A DNA stretch of 26,840 nt from a virus: IMG/VR virus record IMGVR_UViG_3300027970_000119, positions 1 to 26,840 of that record. The stretch is one strand, 5' to 3'. Made by a program: the position numbers and the translations under genes. Within the stretch, counting starts at the first letter, position 1; each line of letters opens with the position of its first letter. Positions 21,160 to 26,840 of the stretch are shown here, piece after piece. The notes under the pieces were generated by a model that did not search any database, was not told the DNA's origin, and worked only from the letters and a program-made list of their open reading frames with translations.

Positions 21160-21567
21160 TCATAAGTGACTGCTATGACTACTTTGGTACAAAGACCTGT
21201 TCCTAAAATCAGTGACGTCTGCTTCTCTGTTCTTAGCAAAAGAACGGATCAGCTCGTTCCAGGGAATCCTAATGATAGCCTTTTTATTTTCTCTTGGGCA
21301 AATATTAATATAATGGATGCCTTCAATCCAACCTTTACCTTGAGTACTTTTAGATTGTGCAATCCAATTCCTGATGGTCTGATCTGATATCCCTAATCGT
21401 TTTGCACATTCCTCAGTCGAAATATATTCATCTGCATAAAGCTCTGGATTCATCAGATCAGTTTCTTCTGTCTTGTAGCGAGAATGCCACATGGAACCTA
21501 AGATTGTCCTAATGCCCTTCAACTCAGCAGCAATGTCCTCAAGACCTTTTCTTAACCCGTAATTCAT
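21160..21567 (-). CDS. HTH DNA-binding protein, first gene of the - strand operon
   Basis: A 135-residue protein. Residues 1-35 form a helix with Leu/Ile repeats, perhaps for dimerisation. Residues 48-70 (YISTEECAKRLGISDQTIRN) form a MerR/excisionase-like helix-turn-helix, followed by a wing region with GKGWIEGIHYINICPRENKK and AIIRIPWNELI. It heads the operon 21567-18888 and is divergent from the + strand membrane protein gene, so it could regulate both directions. TATATT ends 6 nt before its ATG, suggesting a leaderless mRNA. It shares the HTH type with the small gene at 12987 but not its detailed sequence. Confidence 0.7.
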   Translation of the reverse strand: MNYGLRKGLEDIAAELKGIRTILGSMWHSRYKTEETDLMNPELYADEYISTEECAKRLGISDQTIRNWIAQSKSTQGKGWIEGIHYINICPRENKKAIIRIPWNELIRSFAKNREADVTDFRNRSLYQSSHSSHL

Positions 21568-21573
21568 AATGTC

Positions 21574-21579
21574 AATATA
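21574..21579 (-). promoter_or_regulatory. -10 element of the - strand operon (leaderless geometry)
   Basis: Read on the - strand, TATATT ends 6 nt before the ATG at 21567, placing the predicted start of transcription at the start codon itself. No Shine-Dalgarno is present. The 44-nt divergent gap also serves the + strand gene. Confidence 0.35.
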
Positions 21580-21620
21580 ACTTTTTTTATGCTAGCTTTA
21601 AATCAAGTAAATTGTCACTC

Positions 21621-21914
21621 ATGGAAGAAAATCAAGTTCCTGCCAGCATGCCCTCACAGCCCATGCCCTTAATGGAAGACTATATAACACCTGAAAACCT
21701 GGAGCAACTTAAAGCACAGGCCCGTATGCAGGCCATGCAAGCAGCAAGAGTACAGGTGCCTCCACCCGGACGAGTTGTTTATGTACGACGAAATCTAACT
21801 GTTGCTGAGCTTATTGTTGTATTTTTAATCTCCTGTGGTCTTGTTCTAGGTGTCCAAGGAACCTGGCACCTTGCTAACAACCTTCCTCGCATTGAAGTTA
21901 AGTGGAGTAAGTAA
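21621..21914 (+). CDS. Single-pass membrane protein upstream of tail fibres
   Basis: A 97-residue protein (100 if a TTG at 21612 is used). The N-terminal half is Met/Gln/Pro/Ala-rich, with a helix EQLKAQARMQAMQAARVQVP. One transmembrane segment follows near the C-terminus (LTVAELIVVFLISCGLVLGV) and a short tail, RIEVKWSK. The basic RVVYVRR before the segment suggests an N-in, C-out orientation. It could be a holin or spanin-like lysis partner for the lysozyme, or a virion membrane factor; nothing decides between these. Neither start has a clear ribosome-binding site. Confidence 0.55.
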   Translation: MEENQVPASMPSQPMPLMEDYITPENLEQLKAQARMQAMQAARVQVPPPGRVVYVRRNLTVAELIVVFLISCGLVLGVQGTWHLANNLPRIEVKWSK

Positions 21915-21922
21915 AAGGGACC

Positions 21923-21928
21923 TATAAT
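21923..21928 (+). promoter_or_regulatory. -10 element before first tail fibre
   Basis: CTATAATTAAAA at 21922-21933 occurs identically before the second fibre at 24155-24166. The distance to the ATG at 21957 is 28 nt. GGAG at 21936-21939 is 17 nt from the ATG, rather far for a ribosome-binding site. Confidence 0.45.
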
Positions 21929-21956
21929 TAAAATAGGAGTATTTGTCGCTTAATAG

Positions 21957-24134
21957 ATGGCTAACAGAAGGATATCTGAACTTCCTTTATTAGATGGAAC
22001 ACTGGTAGCAGAACAGGATCTGTTTACCATGGTCCATGTTTTTGAAGTCGATCCAACGTTAAAAAATAAAAAAATTACCGTATCAGGTTTAAAGCAATAT
22101 CTAAATACGTATTACCTAACAGCAAGCGGATCTACAGTTTATGGTTCTTTGGTTGTTCAGAATAATTTAACAACATCTGGACTTATAGTATCAAATTTAT
22201 CAACCCTTTCAGGTGTAATTGTACAGAATAATTTAACAACCTCGGGTACAATAAGTGGCGCTACCGTAACCGGTAATACAGGACAATTTACAAATATAAC
22301 ATTTGTTAGCGGGTTTGGCACTGCTCAAATTTCAGGCGCTCTCATTACTGGTAACACAGGCCTTTTTACCACGGTTACCGGCGCCAGTGGAATCTTTACC
22401 AGTTATTTATTTGGTGCAACAATTACTGGTAACCAAATCAGTGGAACAACAGGTACGTTTGGAACCTTGATTACTAGTGGGCACACTGTACAAAACAACC
22501 TAACTGTATCAGGTAATCTTAGTGTTCTAGGATCCGGTGCTTTTGCTTCTGGTGTAACAGTAACAGGGACGCTAAGCGGAACTACATTTACAGGAACAAC
22601 AGCTAACTTTACATCTGGTAACTATGTAGCACTAAGCGGCACCACGGTTACAGGTAATATTGGACAATTTACTACAGTAACGGGTGCATCAGGTGTATTT
22701 ACTACACAAATATCAGGAGCGACCATTACAGGTGACGTTGCTCAATTCACTACGGTAACAGGTGTTTCTGGTGTATTCACTACGCAGATATCAGGAGCAA
22801 CCATTACTGGAAACCAAGTAAGTGCAACAAGTGGTACGTTTGGAACCCTTGTAACTAGTGGACATACTATTCAAAACAATCTTACTGTCTCAGGAAACTT
22901 AAGTGTACTTGGTTCAGGTACCTTTGCTTCTGGTGTAACGGTAACAGGAACTTTAAGTGGAACCACAATTACAGGAACCACAGCACAATTTACTACTATT
23001 ACAGGAGGAGTTGCGGGATTTACCAGTATTACCGGAACAACTATAACTGGCACTACCGCTAATTTTGTTACTGTTTCAGGCACTACTGTTACAGGGACAA
23101 CTGCTCAATTTATATCAGGTATATTTACTACGCAACTATCAGGAACAACAATCACTGGCACTCAAGTCAGTGCAACAACAGGTACCTTTGGTACCTTAGT
23201 CACCAGTGGACATACTGTTCAAAACAATTTAACTGTATCAGGTAATCTTAGTGTCCTAGGCTCAGGTACTTTTGCTTCTGGTGTAAATATAAATGGAACA
23301 CTTAGCGGTGTAACCATCACTGGAACAACAGCTCAATTTACTACTGTTACAGGAGGGACGGCAGGCTTTACAACCCTTACAGGGACAACAATCACAGGAA
23401 CCACTGCTAATTTTGTAACAGTATCGGGTACAACTGTTACTGGAACAACAGCACAGTTTACGTCAATCACTGGTGGTACAGCAGGTTTCACAGCGCTTAC
23501 GGGAACAACAATCACAGGAACAACAGCTAATTTTGTAACTGTTTCAGGGACAACAGTAACCGGTACAACTGCTCAATTTGTCTCTATTACTGGAGGAAGT
23601 GCAGGTTTTACAACACTTACAGGAACAACAACTATTGGAACAGTGGGTGATTTTACCACCGCTACTGGTACCAGTGCGAATTTTACAAGTTTCTCAGGAG
23701 GCTCTGGAATATTCACAACACAATTATCAGGAGCTTTAATAACAGGCGATACTGTAAGAGCAACTTCAGGTGTATTTCAATTTTTACAAGCTGTTAACCA
23801 AACTTTTTCAGGCAACCTAACTTTTTCAGGAGACACGTTTACTCTTGGCTCTGGATACTTCAGTTCAGGTATAAGTGTTTCAGGAACAATCAGTGGGCAA
23901 ACAGTCACTGGCACCACTGCACAATTTACTACTATCACAGGAGGAACAGCTGGATTTACTACGGTCACAGGAATAACAGTTACAGGTACAAACGGTTTAT
24001 TTACAAACATAACTGGAACAACACTACACGTAACAACACCATCTGGCGCCACACCAGCAATTATTTGCTCGGGTGTTGTATCTGGTAGTACAGCAGGGTT
24101 TGTTATTCAAGGACCATTAATAATTCTCCCCTAA
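21957..24134 (+). CDS. Repeat-rich tail fibre protein 1
   Basis: A 725-residue protein. Residues 1-60 (MANRRISELPLLDGTLVAEQ, then KKITVSGLKQYL) form a virion-attachment-like N-terminus of a type common in cyanophage fibres. The remainder is almost entirely Thr/Gly/Ser/Val repeats built on a TG-T-TA-x-F-x-x-x-x-G theme of about 16 residues, expected to form a long trimeric beta shaft. A 53-residue super-repeat, starting GTFGTLxTSGH, occurs three times. Unlike its downstream paralogue it ends abruptly (GFVIQGPLIILP), with no receptor-binding or S74 domain. It may be a shaft or linker to which other tips attach. Confidence 0.75.
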   Translation: MANRRISELPLLDGTLVAEQDLFTMVHVFEVDPTLKNKKITVSGLKQYLNTYYLTASGSTVYGSLVVQNNLTTSGLIVSNLSTLSGVIVQNNLTTSGTISGATVTGNTGQFTNITFVSGFGTAQISGALITGNTGLFTTVTGASGIFTSYLFGATITGNQISGTTGTFGTLITSGHTVQNNLTVSGNLSVLGSGAFASGVTVTGTLSGTTFTGTTANFTSGNYVALSGTTVTGNIGQFTTVTGASGVFTTQISGATITGDVAQFTTVTGVSGVFTTQISGATITGNQVSATSGTFGTLVTSGHTIQNNLTVSGNLSVLGSGTFASGVTVTGTLSGTTITGTTAQFTTITGGVAGFTSITGTTITGTTANFVTVSGTTVTGTTAQFISGIFTTQLSGTTITGTQVSATTGTFGTLVTSGHTVQNNLTVSGNLSVLGSGTFASGVNINGTLSGVTITGTTAQFTTVTGGTAGFTTLTGTTITGTTANFVTVSGTTVTGTTAQFTSITGGTAGFTALTGTTITGTTANFVTVSGTTVTGTTAQFVSITGGSAGFTTLTGTTTIGTVGDFTTATGTSANFTSFSGGSGIFTTQLSGALITGDTVRATSGVFQFLQAVNQTFSGNLTFSGDTFTLGSGYFSSGISVSGTISGQTVTGTTAQFTTITGGTAGFTTVTGITVTGTNGLFTNITGTTLHVTTPSGATPAIICSGVVSGSTAGFVIQGPLIILP
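22452..23339 (+). repeat. Three copies of a 53-codon super-repeat inside fibre 1
   Basis: Copies at 22452-22610, 22833-22991 and 23181-23339 encode nearly the same peptide (GTFGTL, SGHTVQNNLTVSGNLSVLGS, FASGV). The offsets are 381 and 348 bp, whole codons. Copies differ mostly at third positions, such as GGAACC against GGTACC. Shorter 16-residue units fill the spaces between them. Confidence 0.85.
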
Positions 24135-24155
24135 TTTTGATCAAGTTTTTGAAGC

Positions 24156-24161
24156 TATAAT
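24156..24161 (+). promoter_or_regulatory. -10 element before second tail fibre
   Basis: TATAAT within CTATAATTAAAA, the same 12-mer as before fibre 1. It lies 21 nt before the ATG at 24183. TTGATC at 24137 is only 13 nt away, too close for a normal -35 box. Confidence 0.45.
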
Positions 24162-24182
24162 TAAAAAAACAGCTAAATAACC

Positions 24183-26579
24183 ATGGCATACGGAACCGTC
24201 AAGGTAGACAACGTTACCTTTACCTACAATTCAGCAGACGCAACAACCACTTTCTCTGGTATCTATGCATCAATAACAAATAATTTAACGTTATCAGGAA
24301 CAGCAACAGCGGCAACTTTCACTGGCACCACAGCTAATTTTACTAATGTAAATGCTCAAAATATTAGCGTTACAACTTCATTAAGTGGGCTTGCTATTAC
24401 AGGAGGGACAGCAGGTTTTACCACTATTACAGGAACAACCGTTACAGGTACCACAGCTAATTTTGTAACTATTTCAGGTACTACGGTAACAGGCACGACT
24501 GCTAATTTTGTTACTGTTTCAGGTACTGCGGTAACTGGAAATACCGGTCAATTCACTAACCTTGCAGGAGCAGCGGCTGGATTTACTACTGTTACAGGCA
24601 CAACTATTACAGGAACAACAGCTAATTTTGTATCAGGTGTATTTACCACTCGAATATCAGGTACAACAGTCACAGGAACAACAGCTAGTTTTACCAGTGG
24701 AATATTTACAAGTCTCAGTGGAACAACACATACCATTACATCAGGCGTATTTGCGTTAGGTACAGCAGCTCTTCCAAGTATAAGTTTTGTAAGTGATCCA
24801 AACACTGGCATCTATAGCCCTGGTGCAGACCAAGTAGCGGTAGCAACTAATGGGACTGGGAGGTTGTTTGTCAATAACACAGGGATTGGGGTAGGGGTTG
24901 CACCGAGCAGGTCTATTGATGTATATAGAGGTGATGCCGGGCAAGCAATTCTCAGACTTTCGGATGTTGATAGTCGAAATATAGAACTCAGATCGCCTGA
25001 TGGGACTGGAAACCAAGGAAGTATTGGCACAGTAACCAATCATGATTTTATAGGCATTACTGGCAACACCGAACGACTGCGCATCACCTCAACCGGGGCT
25101 CTTAACTTCGTCGGTGCTGGTACGGCAGGATCCACGCAAGCCGTTAGTTTTAATGGCAGCGCACCAGTTAATAGCCTGGTTATTGACTCCAGTGGGCGAT
25201 TAGGCATAGGGACTTCTGCGCCCACCAGCGGCAAACTTCATATTTACCATTTAAATTCTAATGACACTCCAAACGTAATTTATAGCGAAATAGTTGGCGT
25301 TGTTTATCCTGGAACCGATAATATGTCGACTGGTAAGTTTGTCAACGGTGCCATTGGCGCTAACGCTTATGGTATTTGGGCGGAAACTACTGACACTAGT
25401 TATGGCGTTCGCTATGCTGGCTACCTTAAATGTGCGGGTTATGTTTATGGCAATAGCTATGGTTTATACGCCGAAAATACAATGCCTAATGTGGCTGGAG
25501 GGGGCACTGCTTATGCTGGATACTTCAAAGTACTAAGCGCAGGCACAGGTACTGTAGGCGCCATATATGGTCTACGAGTTGAGAACACAGCAGCAGTCGG
25601 GGGCATCTCTTACGGGGCATTTATCAGCACGGTTGCTGGCCCTTCAACTGTTATTCCTTTACGAATTGATCATGCAGGCAGCGAAAAACTCCGCGTTGAT
25701 TCAAGCGGCAGGCTCTTAGTTGGTACGTCTACTGACACTAACAACGCAAGACTGCAAGAAAAACTTGCATTAGTGACGATTGGTTCTGGAAATATAGGGG
25801 GGATGGCGATTACTAACTATGGGGGGACGGGCGCTGGTTCTCGCCCACTTTTAGATTTTCAGCGTTCTCGTGGTACGACAGATGGATCTTTTACGGCTGT
25901 TGCTAGTGGAGATCAATTGGGCTCCATCATTTTTAGGGGGGCGGACGGATCTCAGTTTACCGATGCGGCTTTTATCAACTGCGAAGTAGACGGCACCCCT
26001 GGCGCTAATGACATGCCGGGGCGGTTAGTGTTCTCCACTACCGCAGATGGGACAGCATCCCCGACGGAGCGGATGAGGATTATAAGTAATGGTCACATGC
26101 TTCTTAATACAACAAGCGATTTAGCACATCTTACTGTTGCTGATAGCACTTACGGCGCCAGTGATATATTTATCCGAACTTTTGGCTTGAGTGGCACTTC
26201 TTTTCTCGTTCGAGGTGATGGGGACTGTGAAAATACAAATAACTCTTACGGCGCATTTTCGGACATTAAATTAAAAGAAAACATAGTAGGAGCCAGTTCC
26301 CAGTGGAACGACATAAAAGCTCTGCAGGTTCGAAATTACAACCTGAAGTCGAACCCGTCGTTCGCTCAGATTGGACTGGTTGCCCAAGAGGTTGAAACGG
26401 TTTCACCTGGTCTTGTTAGCGAGCTTCCTGACCGCGACGAAGACGGTAACGACCTTGGCACTGTCACTAAAAGTGTCAAGTATTCGGTACTCTACATGAA
26501 GGCAGTGAAGGCGTTGCAGGAAGCAATGGAGCGGATCGAAACCCTTGAATCCCGGATAACTGCTGCTGGGATCGAGTAG
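24183..26579 (+). CDS. Tail fibre protein 2 with S74 intramolecular chaperone
   Basis: A 798-residue protein. Residues 1-30 are a short N-terminus (TVKVDNVTFTYNSADATTTF). Residues 35-190 are the same Thr/Gly repeats as fibre 1. Residues 200-690 are non-repetitive beta-rich fibre segments (SDPNTGIYSPGADQVAVATN, ERLRITSTGALNFVGAG, SSGRLGIGTSAP), ending before FSDIKLKENI. That motif is the S74 self-cleavage site: cleavage is expected between Ser693 and Asp694, with Lys698 as the likely partner. The released 105-residue chaperone (GLVAQEVETVSPGLV, YSVLYMKAVKALQEAMERIE) ends in a coiled coil. S74 chaperones trimerise the fibre and then leave. Codon and base use change at about 24790-24840, from AT-rich repeats to GC-richer sequence, suggesting an acquired tip. 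Confidence 0.88.
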   Translation: MAYGTVKVDNVTFTYNSADATTTFSGIYASITNNLTLSGTATAATFTGTTANFTNVNAQNISVTTSLSGLAITGGTAGFTTITGTTVTGTTANFVTISGTTVTGTTANFVTVSGTAVTGNTGQFTNLAGAAAGFTTVTGTTITGTTANFVSGVFTTRISGTTVTGTTASFTSGIFTSLSGTTHTITSGVFALGTAALPSISFVSDPNTGIYSPGADQVAVATNGTGRLFVNNTGIGVGVAPSRSIDVYRGDAGQAILRLSDVDSRNIELRSPDGTGNQGSIGTVTNHDFIGITGNTERLRITSTGALNFVGAGTAGSTQAVSFNGSAPVNSLVIDSSGRLGIGTSAPTSGKLHIYHLNSNDTPNVIYSEIVGVVYPGTDNMSTGKFVNGAIGANAYGIWAETTDTSYGVRYAGYLKCAGYVYGNSYGLYAENTMPNVAGGGTAYAGYFKVLSAGTGTVGAIYGLRVENTAAVGGISYGAFISTVAGPSTVIPLRIDHAGSEKLRVDSSGRLLVGTSTDTNNARLQEKLALVTIGSGNIGGMAITNYGGTGAGSRPLLDFQRSRGTTDGSFTAVASGDQLGSIIFRGADGSQFTDAAFINCEVDGTPGANDMPGRLVFSTTADGTASPTERMRIISNGHMLLNTTSDLAHLTVADSTYGASDIFIRTFGLSGTSFLVRGDGDCENTNNSYGAFSDIKLKENIVGASSQWNDIKALQVRNYNLKSNPSFAQIGLVAQEVETVSPGLVSELPDRDEDGNDLGTVTKSVKYSVLYMKAVKALQEAMERIETLESRITAAGIE

Positions 26580-26716
26580 TCCCCTTCTCTACTATGTCTA
26601 GCTAAACCATTTTCGTGACACCACGAAATTGGTCTGGTTGCTCGGTAACTTGCTCGGTAACTTGCTCGGCAACTTGCTCGGTAAGTAGTCTTTGACACTA
26701 CTGTGTCTAGCTAAAC
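26575..26716 (+). repeat. 33-bp imperfect direct repeat flanking tandem repeats
   Basis: AGTAGTC-N7-CTACT(A/G)TGTCTAGCTAAAC occurs at 26575-26607 and 26684-26716, 109 bp apart and with identical internal spacing. The first copy contains the stop codon of the fibre gene. Between the copies are a 7-bp hairpin (TTTCGTG-ACAC-CACGAAA, 26611-26628) and the 12-bp tandem repeats. Confidence 0.85.
26639..26686 (+). repeat. Four tandem 12-bp repeats (TGCTCGGTAACT)
   Basis: Units start at 26639, 26651, 26663 and 26675. Units 1 and 2 are identical; unit 3 has C for T at position 8, and unit 4 has G for C at position 11. The length is a multiple of three, but no supported gene covers the array. Confidence 0.95.
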
Positions 26717-26721
26717 ATAAT
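26692..26721 (+). promoter_or_regulatory. Sigma70-type promoter after the last fibre
   Basis: TTGACA (26692-26697) and CATAAT (26716-26721) are separated by 18 nt, the best promoter match in the window. The -35 box opens a small dyad GACAC-TACT-GTGTC (26694-26707). Transcription would start near 26728. Confidence 0.6.
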
Positions 26722-26738
26722 GTTTTTGCGCACCACAG

Positions 26739-26779
26739 GTCTGGCAAGCATGTTTTTTGTTTGCTAGACTTGTTTTTTC
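26739..26779 (+). terminator. Rho-independent terminator
   Basis: GTCTGGCAA (26739-26747) pairs with TTGCTAGAC (26761-26769), with one G-U pair, followed by TTGTTTTTT. With the promoter at 26692 it bounds a transcript of about 50 nt. It may also end transcripts reading through from the fibre gene. Confidence 0.65.
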
Positions 26780-26840
26780 ACGATTCTAGCAAAAGTCGAT
26801 GCTATGAAAATTCTAGTTGGGGCAAGCAATGTCTATTGAT

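Noticed and set aside
22871-24811. Several antisense ORFs in the fibre genes encoding Val/Pro/Ile repeats (VVPVIVVPV type)
   Set aside because: They are the mirror of the Thr/Gly repeats on the coding strand; ACN and GGN codons give no stops in antisense. They have no ribosome-binding sites or independent features.
26639-26686. Possible CRISPR array
   Set aside because: The 12-bp units are contiguous with no spacers and are far shorter than CRISPR repeats.
26492-26698. Minus-strand ORF containing repeated YRAS units
   Set aside because: The repetition is just the antisense reading of the 12-bp tandem repeats, and the ORF runs into the S74 domain coding sequence.
26829-26840. Possible gene start (ATGTCTATTGAT) at the window edge
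   Set aside because: Only four codons are visible and no clear ribosome-binding site precedes them, so it cannot be supported.

Overview
The window looks like part of the genome of a tailed cyanophage infecting a marine-type picocyanobacterium, probably a phycobilisome-containing Synechococcus-like host. The reasons are the order portal, scaffold, major capsid, small head and tail genes, then tail fibres; several families I know mainly from cyanophages (a DUF3310 protein, the small basic protein at 16604, an AbrB-like miniprotein, an S74-chaperone fibre); and a small protein resembling the phycobilisome-degradation adaptor NblA. There are no tRNA, rRNA or CRISPR features. No terminase, polymerase, tail sheath or clear tape measure is visible, so this is a fragment and the phage type (podo- or siphovirus-like) is not settled.

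Layout. 1-7030 (+): end of a coiled-coil gene, AbrB-like protein, unknown protein, portal, scaffold, glycine-rich membrane-like protein, major capsid, a probable decoration/structural protein and a helix-hairpin-helix protein, closed by a strong terminator. 7059-12490 (+): virion proteins, including an M23 peptidase with its motifs in circularly permuted order, a SleB-like hydrolase and a protein with a widely split SWIM-type zinc motif. 12491-13350: a two-gene module made of a degenerate tyrosine-integrase-like protein and a convergent excisionase-like HTH protein, each preceded by the same 16-bp dyad TTGTA-N6-TACAA. 13351-17930 (+): HNH endonuclease, a 961-aa Lys/Glu-rich protein, a small basic protein, a GH24 lysozyme and the NblA-like protein. 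17918-21567 (mostly -): a metabolic/regulatory operon (HTH protein, two unknowns, Dam-like methyltransferase, dCTP deaminase, small protein, DUF3310 protein) with repeated ATGA stop/start coupling, interrupted by one + gene. 21612-26579 (+): a single-pass membrane protein and two repeat-rich tail fibres, the second ending in an autocleaving S74 chaperone. 26580-26840 is a non-coding tail with a 33-bp direct repeat, four 12-bp tandem repeats, a near-consensus promoter and a terminator about 50 nt further on.

The strongest unusual signals are: (1) a 545-bp same-strand overlap of the portal and scaffold genes, with a strong Shine-Dalgarno inside the portal gene; (2) a second same-strand overlap (175 bp) that supplies the whole N-terminal extension of the DUF3310 protein; (3) the permuted M23 peptidase; (4) the int/xis-like pair with a shared operator-like dyad found nowhere else in the window; (5) the split SWIM motif; and (6) the promoter, terminator and repeat cluster after the last fibre.

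Functionally, the + strand genes build the virion and lyse the cell (three different peptidoglycan-cleaving folds). The - strand operon adjusts nucleotide pools and DNA. The NblA-like and int-like genes hint at manipulation of host light harvesting and at a lysogenic ancestry.
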